A stretch of DNA of 64,000 bases from Nothophaeocryptopus gaeumannii (lineage: Eukaryota; Ascomycota; Dothideomycetes; Mycosphaerellales; Mycosphaerellaceae), in the NCBI GenBank assembly GCA_031771865.1, contig JASISA010000007.1, positions 434,001-498,000 on the forward strand. Reading direction: 5' to 3'. The notes beneath the pieces are model-generated. The model searched no databases. It was not told where the DNA came from and saw nothing but the letters and a program-made list of their open reading frames with translations. Shown one piece after another: positions 22,171 through 32,685 of this stretch (position 1 is the first letter of the stretch; each line of letters begins with the position of its first letter). The translations under genes were made by a program, and so were the position numbers.

Positions 22171-23338
22171 GCAGTTCAAATGGGCAGAGGGTAGATTACA
22201 GGAGGGCGACATAGCGATTATCCACCGGTCGGATGGCCGTGTCGAGCTCCTTGGATTTCGCGGCGAAAATGTCAGAACAGTCGTGGATGAGACGACCCTG
22301 AGAAATGTGTTGTCTGGAGATCCGGCCGACTACGGTTATGCTGCGAATGAAGGCGATGTCATTGGCATCGATCACCAGAGACCCACGCGGATACCGGCTG
22401 AGGAACAACTGGATCCAATGCAGTTCAGGTGGAGCGAAGCATCCAACATCTACGTAGAGGACATCGCCTGGAAACGTGCGGATGTTAGGATACAGTTTTA
22501 CTCAAACACAGAGTTCGGTGGTCCGAAAGTGGTCGTGGACGAAGTTTATCAGGATGTATTGTTCGATAACGACGGTAATCCCTTCCCGGATCCGGAAAGG
22601 GCAAGTGTTCGATACAGGCCTTACAGTCTTGCCGACCACTTGCAGGACGCTAGACATGTGAGGACAGGATATCGACCTCCGGAAATCATCGAAGCGCCCA
22701 ATGATATTGATCAAGATACTTCACCCGAGGGAAGAGACCCACAACGCCCGTTCAGCGACCCTCAAACAGATCCTCCAGGCGATCCTCCAAGTGAGCCTGC
22801 AGTAGAGCCGGAAGCTGGAAAGCTCACGCGAATTTGGCAAAGACTAAGACAAAAGGTTCGCGATGCGATACGAAAGCTCGATCAGATTCGTCGTAATACA
22901 ATCTCACGACTGCGTCCGGAAAGCTGGTCGGCGAATCGTGCGCCCAAGGGGCCGTCTACGGCAATACAGCTGGACGGCGTGGAAATGACCGAGGAGGAAG
23001 CCCAGTATACATTTTGGCAGAATGACGGCTCCTTCGATGAGAAACTGAGTACTATCCGCGAGGCTAGAAAGATCGATGCTGATTCGAATCTAACTCCAGA
23101 TGAGAAACTCAAGACTTTTCGTCAAATCCCCGAAGAAGACTTTTCGCGGTCGGTGGATCGTGCCAGAGTGGAGATGTCTGATATGGGCCAAGAGATCTCA
23201 AATCTTGATGGAGAGAAATGGGCAGATCCGAAGGTATCGAAATGGAAGCTCGCCTTGCGCAAGCTACGGGCGAAAGTCAAAGGCTGGTGGAACAAGATAG
23301 GAAAGTTCAAAGAGAAGCTTAGCAAGAGCGATTACTAG
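22076..23338 (+). CDS. Very large secreted protein, part B (middle)
   Basis: Overlaps the end of part A in the +1 frame; genuine-looking sequence begins near 22100. It holds two similar blocks of the form DP-x-QF-x-W-x-E about 90 residues apart, suggesting an internal duplication. Pro/Asp-rich spacer (PPGDPPSEPAVEPE) and a long Lys/Arg/Trp-rich helical region follow. It ends at TAG 23336-23338, but the same frame stays open afterwards with matching composition straight into part C. Unlikely to be an independent gene, because no start, promoter or intron pattern precedes it. Confidence 0.6.
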   Translation: MAIWWRPKAYAVEYIRNGRLRYRYSESLTDPRQFKWAEGRLQEGDIAIIHRSDGRVELLGFRGENVRTVVDETTLRNVLSGDPADYGYAANEGDVIGIDHQRPTRIPAEEQLDPMQFRWSEASNIYVEDIAWKRADVRIQFYSNTEFGGPKVVVDEVYQDVLFDNDGNPFPDPERASVRYRPYSLADHLQDARHVRTGYRPPEIIEAPNDIDQDTSPEGRDPQRPFSDPQTDPPGDPPSEPAVEPEAGKLTRIWQRLRQKVRDAIRKLDQIRRNTISRLRPESWSANRAPKGPSTAIQLDGVEMTEEEAQYTFWQNDGSFDEKLSTIREARKIDADSNLTPDEKLKTFRQIPEEDFSRSVDRARVEMSDMGQEISNLDGEKWADPKVSKWKLALRKLRAKVKGWWNKIGKFKEKLSKSDY

Positions 23339-23368
23339 GAAAAGCCCGCTCAAGAAGAGGCGGCGATC

Positions 23369-24832
23369 ATGAAAAAAGCCAAGCCCAAGATCGATACATG
23401 GCGGAAGGGTATGAAGAAAATTGTAAAAGAAACCAAGGAACCACTCGACTACGCCGGAGCTTTAAATGGTTGGAAGCCCAACGGGGATCCGCGCGACGGA
23501 ATTCGGCTTGATCCGATCGCAGAAGAGCCCGAGCCTCCACGAGAAGATCGCCTGCCGAAAGATTTGGATGGTACGACCGATCCTCTACCAGAGAGCCCTC
23601 TTGAGCCAGTGCGGCCTGAAGGGCCTCCCGAGAAAGGTGCGAAAGTTCTCGAGGTACTTCAGGAGGATGCACCAAATCTTGGTCCGTCGCTCGACAGTAT
23701 GAACAAGCCACATATCAGGGAGTTCGACTATGTGTCCAGGGAGAGGACCATGAAACAGTACAAAGCCTTCCCGGGCGACGACGCCAGACCTGGTCGTATG
23801 ATCCTCGACTTTCAAGGCAAGAACGTGGGACAGGCTGTCGAGAAGAACATGCTTACTATCTTCGATCCAGCGGCTGAGCGTGTGGATATGGCTTTTGCTG
23901 TTCCGAAAGAGTCCGTTTCGTTTCCTGGCGAGACTGTCGGATCGCAGATTTCGTTCAGTCCTCTCAGATCTCATCCCAATACACCTCCACTAGAAGGCCC
24001 GCCAGGAGGCTCACCAGGCGGCTCTGGCGACAACTTCTTGCGGGAATCGAATCAAATTCTGGATGCCGATCAGGTCAAGTCTTTCAGCGGAGACCTTGAG
24101 AATGTGGTCCCAGAGCTCAAAGAGGTAGGAGGCGATACTGTCAAGCTGGGAGAAAGACTTGGCAAGATGGCCGAAGGGGCGATCAGCAAGATCGCGGGTA
24201 GAGGCATTCTCCGTGTGCTGGGAGAAATTGCTGGAGTCGTAGGCTGGGTCATGTTTGTCGTGGATATCGCGGAAGCGATCTTCCACCACGACGACGACCA
24301 GTGCCACAATGATGGTATCTGGACGTCTACTTTCGACCCCCTCCATCCACCGACATTCACGGGCCAGCAACCTTGCAAGACTCCTCCAACGGTCATCACG
24401 AATGTCTTTACGCCTGGATTCACGCCGTCACAATTCATCCATGCGACTGCCACGCCCACACCAACCACCGACGTACCTACAACCCTCCTAACAACTTCAA
24501 TCTCCGATACTCCCTACCAACCCAGCTGCGCCACCCTCAACATCAAACTAGGCTACGCATCCACATCCCTCAAAGGCCACCCCTGTCCCATCCAAACACC
24601 CTACGAATGTACGGATAAATGGTTTCACGAGCACATGGATGATATACCGCGGAACATGAGATATCCGAATTACTGCGGTCAGGCGAATGTTCTGGTCAAG
24701 CATGGAGAGGCGGAGAAGAGGAAATGTTTACCAAATTATTCGGATGGGAGGTGTTGGAAGGATTACATTACTTATATTCCCAGGGCGTTTGTGCATAGGG
24801 GGGATGTTGATGGGAATAATCCGCCGGCGTGA
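23369..24832 (+). CDS. Very large secreted protein, part C (C-terminal)
   Basis: 487 codons in the same frame as part B, separated from it only by the TAG at 23336-23338. Pro/Glu-rich linker, a glycine-rich spacer (PPGGSPGGSGDNF), an amphipathic helical region and one strongly hydrophobic helix (VLGEIAGVVGWVMFVVDIAE) that could be a membrane or buried segment. A final domain has about eight cysteines (QCHND, PCKT, SCATL, PCPI, ECTDK, YCGQ, KCLP, RCWKD). The hydrophobic helix next to a Cys-rich end suggests a processed multi-domain exoprotein. No family assigned. Confidence 0.6.
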   Translation: MKKAKPKIDTWRKGMKKIVKETKEPLDYAGALNGWKPNGDPRDGIRLDPIAEEPEPPREDRLPKDLDGTTDPLPESPLEPVRPEGPPEKGAKVLEVLQEDAPNLGPSLDSMNKPHIREFDYVSRERTMKQYKAFPGDDARPGRMILDFQGKNVGQAVEKNMLTIFDPAAERVDMAFAVPKESVSFPGETVGSQISFSPLRSHPNTPPLEGPPGGSPGGSGDNFLRESNQILDADQVKSFSGDLENVVPELKEVGGDTVKLGERLGKMAEGAISKIAGRGILRVLGEIAGVVGWVMFVVDIAEAIFHHDDDQCHNDGIWTSTFDPLHPPTFTGQQPCKTPPTVITNVFTPGFTPSQFIHATATPTPTTDVPTTLLTTSISDTPYQPSCATLNIKLGYASTSLKGHPCPIQTPYECTDKWFHEHMDDIPRNMRYPNYCGQANVLVKHGEAEKRKCLPNYSDGRCWKDYITYIPRAFVHRGDVDGNNPPA

Positions 24833-24931
24833 GGGTGATGGTTTGGAGATGGGCTGTGTTTGAATGATGCGGGACTGGATTTTGATTGTTCCAATTGCTG
24901 GCATGTCTCGTATCATAAATCTACCTTGTGC

Positions 24932-24970
24932 GATGCACCGTACCATATGATGCACCGTGCACCGTACCAT
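24932..24970. repeat. Short tandem repeat GATGCACCGT...ACCAT
   Basis: Two imperfect copies (24932-24946 and 24949-24970), the second with an internal duplication, just downstream of the large secreted protein gene. Confidence 0.6.
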
Positions 24971-25007
24971 GTCCGTGCTATGCTGCGGTCTACTCTTTCA
25001 TATCTTC

Positions 25008-25886
25008 CTACACGGCTGTCGAGTTGAAGATCGCCGCGAACGGATCATAGCCTGGATCAGTATGTCACTCATACTCTATATAACTATCTCAAGTCAGCAT
25101 TCTCACTCTCAATGCCCCTGGTAGGAACTCACTTCGCAATCTTCATCGCCTGCTCCTACCCATACAAGCACGCAATAAACGCCAACACTCCATCCAATCC
25201 CGCCGAAACTCCCGAAGTACTCCAAACACTCCTGTCAACAACCCATCGGGCATGAGGGATCCAGTCGACCTTATCGTTCGTCGAAGTGATGCTGTGCCAA
25301 GCGGCTTTGTTCGTAGTCGCTCGCTTTCCATCCAGGACTCCGGCTCTGGAAACCAGTAATGCGCCAGTACATACGCTGATCAGGTACTTCCCTTTCGAAT
25401 ATCGCTCTCGAATAAACTCAATCGTACCGTTCAAGTACGGGCTCCGTGATCCAATGCCTCCTGGCACGATGAGCACATCTGGATCCGGAGCTGTATCCAG
25501 TGTCGTGGTCGGCAGGACTGAGTAGAAGGTGCTTGAGTTCAAGGGTTTCATCGAGGGAAGAAGGGGTCTTGTGGTGATAAGTTCGAGGGGGGCGGAAATG
25601 GAATGGATGTCGAGGTGGTAGGAGGAGCCTAGGCGATGGAGGGCATTGATGAAGCAGAAGATGTCGAGAGGTTCGTGGGCTTGGAAGAGGAGGATGCCGT
25701 AGGAACGGGAGAGGGAAGGGGAGTTGGAGGGCGTGCAGGTATTGACGCCTCAGAGGTAGCTTGTTAGGAAACGAGATCGCAATGGCACTTGATGGATTTA
25801 CAGTAACTGGGTTGCTCAGATGCAGTTGCAGCACATGGTAGCAAGATTGTCCTCAGCAAGGCAAAGAGTGTGATTTTAGCCCTCAT
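25008..25886 (-). pseudogene. Secreted DJ-1/PfpI family protein with two in-frame stops
   Basis: Exon 1 (25886-25802) encodes a signal peptide (MRAKITLFALLRTILLPCAA). A 53-nt intron with CTAAC branch leads to exon 2 with YGILLFQAHEPLDIF, VLIVPGGIGS and the nucleophile-elbow VCTGALLVSRAGVLDG, the DJ-1/PfpI (class I amidotransferase-like) core. A TAG at 25156-25158 stops this frame, yet it continues to a GTGAGT donor. A last exon ends in DPFAAIFN, a hallmark end of this fungal subfamily, at a stop at 25008-25010. That exon has a TGA at 25065-25067 where relatives have Trp. Recent pseudogene or recoded gene. A signal peptide is unusual but not unique for fungal DJ-1 relatives. Confidence 0.7.
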
Positions 25887-26458
25887 TCTGTTGTTTGAAG
25901 CACAATAAAGGAGGAGATGATAGGTGTAGAAGTGTCATAAGAAATGTAATAAAAATATGAGATTGATCTCCATCAATTTCTGGAGCCAATCGAGGATCTC
26001 ACCCATTGTCATAATTATATGTGTCTCACAAAGATCAACGGAATTCAGTGCGCTCATCACGGCCCAAATGCTCTGTTGCCTCTCGCCAAGCTTCGAAGAG
26101 CCGCAACGACTCGTCTCGAGATCAAGAGGTGTATTAACAGTATAGGCGAAGAGAACATTTGAGGACTGAAGGATCGCAAGTTCTCAATAGAGAGTGCGTA
26201 TCCAATCAGAAGTATGGTTTTACTTGCTCAAAAAGTCGCAAGGAATGCACGCCAAGTATTTGGTTCTCGTCGGCAGATTCGTTCATGCAAGCCATGGCCC
26301 TGCAGATGGCATGGTCGCGCCAGCCACGTTGTTGAACATGGTGCTACAATCAGGAGATATAGGCGAAGCGCGGGCCCGATGACTGCGCAAATACCAGTTC
26401 GTTGCTCACCTTCATCGAAGTCGTCCACAATCCGAGTTGAGTAACCACAATCAGCGAC
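25887..26458. other. Divergent intergenic region
   Basis: AT-richer than its surroundings around 25900-26200. Holds the promoters of the DJ-1-like and copper transporter genes; no gene seen. Confidence 0.4.
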
Positions 26459-27240
26459 ATGGACGCCTCTATGACTCCGATGTCCGGAATGGACATGACG
26501 ACCGCAACAGCTACCGCTTCCAGTGCAGCGGCGAGCTCGACTGGTATGGACATGGGTGGGATGAGTATGGGCGGCGGCAACGCTTGCAAGATCTCTGTGA
26601 GTTGTGTCGAAAACCTGCCTTTGCCGTAGCTGACGACGAGACAGATGCTTTGGAACTGGTATACCGTCGATGCTTGTACGCATTCCGCACGAAGTGTCGA
26701 GATCCTGTGTTACTCATATGGTTGCAGGCTTTCTTGCTCGAAGTTGGCGCATCACCTCCAAAGGCATGTTCGCTGGTTCCTGTATCGGAGTCATCCTGCT
26801 CGTCATGGCCTTGGAAGGTCTCCGTCGAGCGGCGAAGGAATACGATGCCTACCTTGTTCGAAGTCGCCGCAGCGCAGTCCCGCCACCACTCTCTGCCGAG
26901 CCGCCACACAGTGATAGCGACTCCAATGGCAAGAATCCAGCAGTCCGTTCGAGCCCAGCATCTTCCGCTAAGACGAGCTTCAGGCCGAATGTGCTTGAGC
27001 AGGCGATTCGATCTGCCCTGCACATGGCGCAGTTCGCAGTGGCATACATAATCATGCTGCTGGCCATGTACTACAATGGATACATTATAATCTGTATCTT
27101 CATTGGCGCTTTCCTGGGATCGTTCGTCTTCAACTGGACTACGATTGGGTTAGGGTACGTCGTTACTCTTTTGGTCCTTCACCTCATGCTGACTGCGTGG
27201 CAGTGGAGAAGATCGCGAAATCACATTCTGCTGTGGCTGA
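26459..27240 (+). CDS. CTR-family high-affinity copper transporter
   Basis: Four exons (26459-26596, 26645-26675, 26728-27154, 27204-27240), all with good GT-AG junctions, give 210 aa. The Met-rich N-terminus (MDMGGMSMGGG) is the extracellular copper-binding part. TM1 is followed by a cytosolic loop, then TM2 with M-x3-M (MLLAMYYNGY), the selectivity filter, and TM3 with G-x3-G packing (GAFLGSF). The last exon ends in Cys-Cys-Gly, a typical cytosolic copper-handing tail. It should form a trimeric Cu(I) importer at plasma or vacuolar membrane. Confidence 0.92.
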
Positions 27241-28026
27241 TGTTGAGGGTTCTTGAGAGTCGTAGCACTGCTTCCACTCTAGCCTGTAATGAAAGGTCGT
27301 GTGCACTTGCGGTAATGCCATTTTGGCGCGTCTCGAGAGTCAGTCTTTGTGGTCCCTGGGCCAGCGAGGTACGGTCAACCCTTCCCAATTTCTTATCCGG
27401 GGACTTCGCGTACCGGTGTGTATAGCCCTAGTAGTACTGCGTTAATTCCAGGTCTGTCTGCGGTGTGAGCACAATGCCAAGCCCTAGCAATCCTTCTGAC
27501 AGTCGGTTTAGTAAGTCAGAAAGTAGATAGCGCCATGAGGCACAACGGCTCAGGGTGCCGATTGTGCTTTGTAACATCTTAGAAGCTTGAGGTTAAATCC
27601 GGGCTTCATGAATTTGTACCTGCAACCTTCCGGCGAGGCTGCGATTCTGTTCGTTGACCGATTGCCGACCCGGGATCCACAGCAGACGTCGCCGAAGCCC
27701 CACCCAGATCCAGACTCAAAAGAAGGATTGCATCGAAGCTTCCTGGTGGGATGCATAGTTTAGTACCTGCGCGACTAGAGCAATATGAGCTGAAGGCACG
27801 TCATCACTGTTGTCTGCGACGCCCCCCCTTTGAGAGACGGCACCAGAGGAAAACATCTCTTCTAAGCAAGAGGCATCGCCGAGCTTTCAACCGAACAGAT
27901 TGAGTAATCCTGCTGTAACTCCGGACACAACGCGGGGCACTTCAAAGCAATAAAGAGCCCCTCAACAGCTGTCCGTGAAGGAGAAACAACAACGACAAAG
28001 CACGACACTACAACATCGAGAACAAA
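27241..28026. other. Intergenic, no supported gene
   Basis: Short frames only; a CCCCCCCC run near 27821. Confidence 0.4.
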
Positions 28027-29188
28027 ATGCAGAAAGTAGTCGACACAGTAAAGGACGTCCTCCCAGGCGGCAGCAACAAGGCTGCATGGATGGACAAGGG
28101 GTCGAAGACACTTCGCGTGGGTGTGATCTTTCGGTCGTGACGACAAGTGTGGCTCATGAGGAACTCTAGGTCGACAAGGCTGAACTGCCAGTGCCAGGCG
28201 ATGATGAAGTCGTTATCAAGAACCACGCAATTGCCGTGAATCCGGTAGACTGGAAGATTCAGGATTATGGAATGTTCATCCAGACCTGGCCCAGTGTGCT
28301 CGGAGAAGACGTTGCGGGTGAAGTTCATGAGGTCGGAAAGAACGTGACCAAGTTCAAGAAGGGCGATCGGGTCTTCGCGTGAGTACCGGTCCTTCGAAAA
28401 AGCAATGGCTCAGCTGATGAATTTGTAGACATGTAATGTCCTTGATCAGCTCGAAGCCTCGAGATGGTGGCTTCCAGCTCTACACGAGCGCTCCAGCATC
28501 CACCACGGCGAAGATTCCCAGCAGCCTGTCGTACAAGGAGGCATCTGTGCTCCCACTAGCGGTCGACACTGCTGGCCACGGTCTGTACGATAGCAGGGAT
28601 AAAGGCTTCTTTGGACTGCCCTACCCATCTCTGACACCAACTCCCAACGGCAAGACTCTTGTGATCTGGGGTGGCTCATCATCTGTCGGTGCCTTGGCTG
28701 TCCAGCTGGCCACAGCTTCCGGTGCAAAGGTGGTCGCTACTGCTAGCAAGCGCAACCACGACTTCGTCGAGAAGCTTGGTGCAGCCGCGGTGCTTGACTA
28801 CAACGATGCGAGTGTCGTGGATGATGTTGTCAAGGCTGTCCAGACTGTTGGAGGAGAATTCATCGGCACCTATGATGCTATCTCAACAGATGATTCGCGA
28901 AAGCACGCAATCCCGATTACAGAGAAGCTGGGAGGTGGCATCATTGCTTCGACTCTGCCGGCTCCTGAGTCAGGCGTTCCGGCCAATGTCAAGTTCGCAA
29001 GTGTCTTTGCTGTCAATCCAGTGAACCACCCGCTGTGGGCGGATTACCTCACTCCGGCGCTGGAGCAGGGCAAGCTGAAGGCCGTTCCCGAACCATTGGT
29101 GGTCGGAAAGGGTCTTGAACATGTTCAGGAAGGACTGAACAAAAACAAGGCTGGCGTGAGCGCGAAGAAGGTTGTCATTGAGCTATAG
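28027..29188 (+). CDS. MDR-superfamily NAD(P)H oxidoreductase (quinone reductase / enoyl reductase-like)
   Basis: Three exons (28027-28116, 28170-28378, 28429-29188) encode 352 aa. GroES-like N-terminal domain (VVIKNHAIAVNPVDWKIQDY, GEDVAGEVHEVGKNV), then the Rossmann motif (VIWGGSSSVGALAVQLA, residues 178-194). It lacks the Cys/His ligands of zinc alcohol dehydrogenases, so it belongs to the zinc-free quinone oxidoreductase / ToxD / trans-acting enoyl reductase branch. No PKS is adjacent, so a stand-alone detoxifying or redox role is the simplest reading. Confidence 0.9.
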
Positions 29189-29958
29189 ATGCCGGCAGAT
29201 AAGGGCTGTAGTGACGCAGGATGCACAAAGAGCCACAAAGCTGCGTGCGTCTTGAAGTCCGAGTCGGATGGTTGAAGTAGCAGTGTATTTGCACAACAGA
29301 CGCAAGTCGGCTCGCGTTCAAGAGGTCATGATCCAGCCTCGCGAGCGGATTAAGTTTCGCGTTCCTTTGTCCTAATCCATACTGCTCTGTCGCTGACGAT
29401 TTTCCTTCCTCGCTCTTCATGATCGATTGTGGCGCCAAAATTAGATGCTTCTTCAGAGGCCGTACGACCTTGATTTGGCAACGTCCTGCGATGCCCAAGC
29501 AGGACGGCCAAAGTACAGTGTCCTAGATCGTACTGCTCACGCGCATAGTCTTCTTTCCCCAACGCTCAATTGACACCCATCTTCGCGCGCCATGCAACGT
29601 CAAATCTCTTTCCGTCCTGGCTTTTGCTCATTACCGGAGCTTTGCGACGCGCATTCGACAGAAGCTTGAGCGCGACGCGTTCAGCTTTGCTTCTGCGGAG
29701 AATTGCTCAGTCGGTACTGATGGTCAAGAGGCATCTCGAAGGGTCGAAGGGTTAGGAGGAGGTCGTGAGAGATGGTAGGGTACGATATCTGAGGTCAGAT
29801 TCATCAAAAGAGAAGTCCACCTCTCTGACTGCGTCTTTGCAGTGCCCAGGGGCGGCGGCTAGCTCGGGGAAAGTTTGGTCAGGGTATATAATCAGCTGGA
29901 AGCTTTGGCCACCATGGATTTTCAAGTCCTGGGGCACAGGTTTATACCTATTGTTTCG
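29189..29958. other. Intergenic, no supported gene
   Basis: Overlapping short frames without domain character; lies upstream of the tRNA-Arg. Confidence 0.4.
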
Positions 29959-30083
29959 GGCCGGTTGGCTCAATGGTAGAGCGTCCGCCTCCTAAGCGGA
30001 AGGTTGTGGGTTCGAGTGAGTCTACATGCTTCTATGATGTTCGTAAACGCATATTGACAATCGTTAAGGTCCCATGCTGGTCG
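29959..30083 (+). tRNA. tRNA-Arg(CCT) split in the T-loop by a 53-nt GT-AG insert
   Basis: Acceptor (GGCCGGT), D-arm (GCTC/AATGGTA/GAGC), anticodon arm (TCCGC/CTCCTAA/GCGGA, anticodon CCT) and variable loop are perfect up to T-loop position 58 (GTGGG TTCGA). The expected 3' part then fails, but reappears 53 bases later as GT CCCAT GCTGGTC at 30069-30082. This closes the T-stem and the acceptor stem with all seven pairs (four Watson-Crick, three G-U). There is no insert at the usual 37/38 position. The A-box is intact and the B-box is split after GGTTCGA. Either a tRNA with a non-canonical intron or a disrupted gene. Confidence 0.65.
30016..30068 (+). other. Spliceosomal-like insert within the tRNA-Arg T-loop
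   Basis: 53 nt starting GTGAGT and ending TTAAG, with TTGAC 11 nt before the end as candidate branch point, the same layout as the mRNA introns in this window. GT at both boundaries means the exact cut could shift by two bases. Confidence 0.6.
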
Positions 30084-30119
30084 CAAGATCATGTGGCGAA
30101 AAGCGACAATAAGTGACAC

Positions 30120-30124
30120 TTTTT
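30120..30124 (+). terminator. Pol III T-run terminator of tRNA-Arg
   Basis: TTTTT 36 bases past the tRNA end; a much longer T tract follows near 30140-30153 as backup. Confidence 0.5.
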
Positions 30125-30153
30125 GTTCTCTTGGGCCTAATTTTTTTTTTTTT

Positions 30154-31095
30154 GCAATAGCAAGCATTGGGAAGATCCCATGACATTTTGGAAGTGATTG
30201 ACTCTGCTCTCTCCGTGTTGAGAGTGAAAGACGAGGTCTCCGTCGTGGAAAAGTCGATTTCAGTTGGATCCAAGTTTTTGTCTTGGCGCGGACCAGGTCC
30301 AGACGAAACCTTAGTCTCAGCCCTTCAATGAATCGAGAATGTGCTGTAGATTTCGAAATGGACTATAACAATGAGTTCCGAATGAATTGGATGGCTCTGA
30401 CGACCTCTGAGCTCGAAAGAGGGCTGCAAGCATGTTTGTGCCCTACGCCGGGTATCCACTGGGTTTCTGGCTTCCTTTAGCATGTGCTTCTCTCTCTTGC
30501 TTCCAAACAGCCTTCATTCCTTCTCCAGAGTCTTCGCTCCACTTTTATCGAGTCGACTTACTATCTGCGCTTTTCTTTCCCGTCTCTTCGTGTCACCTTT
30601 TGTGGAGCACACAATCTTGCGAACACTCTCACCAGAACTGTTGAAGACCATCCACCGCTTACGATTCGATGGGCGTGATACTGTGCGTCAAGCATGAGCG
30701 CCCACTGCGTCTGCCTTCTTCCACACCCCGGTGAGCTTGCATGACTTGCCGACACTGTCGTCCTTCTTCATTGTTCATTGACATTCTCTGCGTATTCCGT
30801 CTCAGACGGCGCTTCTGAGATGAGCTTGAGCCAAATGAGAGCACGCTTGGTCCAGATAGCATGATTGTAACAGCGAGTCTACCTCACTCGACGCTTGTTC
30901 TATGTGCAAGACCAAGTGGCAATTCCCGCTCCTCAAGCATCACCACGATGTCGCCGTCGACGAAGGCGTCGGAATCCAGAGCTACGAGAAGAGCAACCTT
31001 CGGGATCTGGAACTGTCGTCGGTCTTCCAGAAGCTCCTTGAGTTCGATCGGGCGGTCGAGAGCTGGAAGCAGCACTTCGTCGCGTGGATGCTAGT
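30154..31095. other. Intergenic, no supported gene
   Basis: Mutually antisense frames of 60-78 aa at 30861-31099 look weakly protein-like on both strands; neither is supported. Confidence 0.35.
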
Positions 31096-31432
31096 CTAAA
31101 TGTCGGCTATTAGATCAGGCTCCTTCACGGTCTGCCCCTGATACGAGGTAGGCTCGACGATTTCGAGCTTGCTGGGCCAACCGACACGCGACGTCGACAA
31201 GATCTTACGCTGGCGAAGATTTATCATTCTGCGTTTCGAGAACGAAGTCGGCGTTCTTATCAGCTTCCGCTTCGGCGACCGTCATCGTGACCCTCCTCAT
31301 GGAGCCAGTACTCCCGGCCAGCGCAGGTTCACCTACCCGCCCTCGACTGGTGACCAGCACGAGCTGGATATCTGCGTACTCCTGTCTACTCTTGCGCAAT
31401 CCCATGGGCTGCTCAGCAAGCGCAGTGCTCAT
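31096..31432 (-). CDS. Possible small hypothetical protein
   Basis: Frame from 31432 with plausible composition (VTMTVAEAEADKNADFVLE). A GTAAGA donor at 31208 and a CCCAG acceptor at 31174 would splice it to a second segment, giving 99 aa with stop at 31096-31098. The implied intron is only 37 nt, shorter than any other here. It lies 122 bases downstream of the kinase gene. No domain. Confidence 0.3.
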
Positions 31433-31554
31433 GATCTATTCTCCGGAGACGATTCAGAGTCGCAGGTACGCAACCCTCTATTTGCTCGTGAACTACACTC
31501 ACATTTGGGCTTTTGGCTTGCGAAGTGCAAATCGGACATTGATACATCCTAGCA

Positions 31555-32685
31555 TTATATCTTATGTACATGCTTGACACGCCTATCCTTACCGACGACC
31601 AGCCGTAGCTGCTTGCCTTTCTCTTCGAAAATGCCGTTGCGTAGCACGTCAGTGTATAGCTCATAGCAAGGATAATCTGAGGTATTACCTTTGTCAGTAT
31701 GCGGTCACTACTTGTGCGAACCCTGAACTCACAGCCGTTTACAAAATTAATCACCTGCTCCGGCGTCATGCCGGTGCCTTTTGAAGCTCTCATTGCAGCC
31801 TCCTGTTGCTCCCGCCAGTGATACACGTATAGTGTATCTTCCGCGTCACTAGAATCCCAACAGGTCAGCATTAATCCGCGCTCCCGGGCAATCTTTGCAC
31901 TCACATATGCATGAACCCCTCAAACCGATCTGTTAAAGCATCATACTCCCTCAGTCTGTCGTTGATGAACAACACGTCCTCCAACTTCAGCTTTCCCAAT
32001 CTTCCCTGATATCTTCCATCTTCTTTCTCAGCCTCATCTTTCGCACCTCTCCATTTCCTCTCAACCTCCTCATCACTCAATGCCCTGAATCCTACACACC
32101 ACCCCTCAAAAATCACCACCTCTACCACCCGCTCGCCAATCTTATTCACGACTTCCCAGTCCTTCTCCGGCCTTCTGTCTCCCGCACCATTGAACTGGCT
32201 CTTGTCGTAGCTTGGTATCTTCAACTCTGCTCGACGGGTCCCGAGGCCTTCGAAGAGGGAGATGCCGGTTTTGATGTCATGCGTGGAGGGGACGCCGCGG
32301 TGTTGCACGAGAGGATTGTCTGGATGTGAGGCTGCGAGGGCTTCTTGTTGGTCGTGAGGGAGGTAGAGGTCGTCGATGGAGAGGACTAGGGTGGGGAGGT
32401 TATGCGGTGGGGAGGAGAGTGTTCGTTGGAGGGTTTCGACCTGGGAACGTCAGTTGTCCTTAGTCTATTTCGTGGCCAGGACGATGTCTCCAGAATTATC
32501 AAGAGTAGTATGGAAGTGCTTGGACCTACCAATGTGGTCTTGCCGGCGCCTTGGACTCCGTTCAATCCCAGAAAGAAGGGCGGTGGTTGCAGGCGCTGAG
32601 CGTCATACTTCTCCTGCTGCTCCTTCAGTCGCTCGAGAATGAACGGTATGCAGTGCTCCGACTTGTCATCGAGAATTTCCGGCAT
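31555..32685 (-). CDS. P-loop kinase, fungal D-glycerate 3-kinase / Tda10-like
   Basis: Four exons (32685-32530, 32440-31905, 31848-31733, 31676-31555) encode 309 aa. Walker A (GLNGVQGAGKTT, about residues 40-51) is followed by the second-exon block LVLSIDDLYLPHDQQ with a Walker-B-like Asp pair. VVIFEGWCVGF and the conserved C-terminal block YYPCYELYTDVLR...GKQLRLVVGKDR complete the family pattern. Plant GLYK enzymes of this family phosphorylate D-glycerate in photorespiration; the fungal role is less clear (Tda10 is an ATP-binding protein of unknown role). All junctions close in frame. Confidence 0.88.

Noticed and set aside
23200..23400. Intron that would remove the TAG at 23336
   Set aside because: No GT with a reasonable donor consensus lies at intron distance upstream, and protein character is continuous across the stop.
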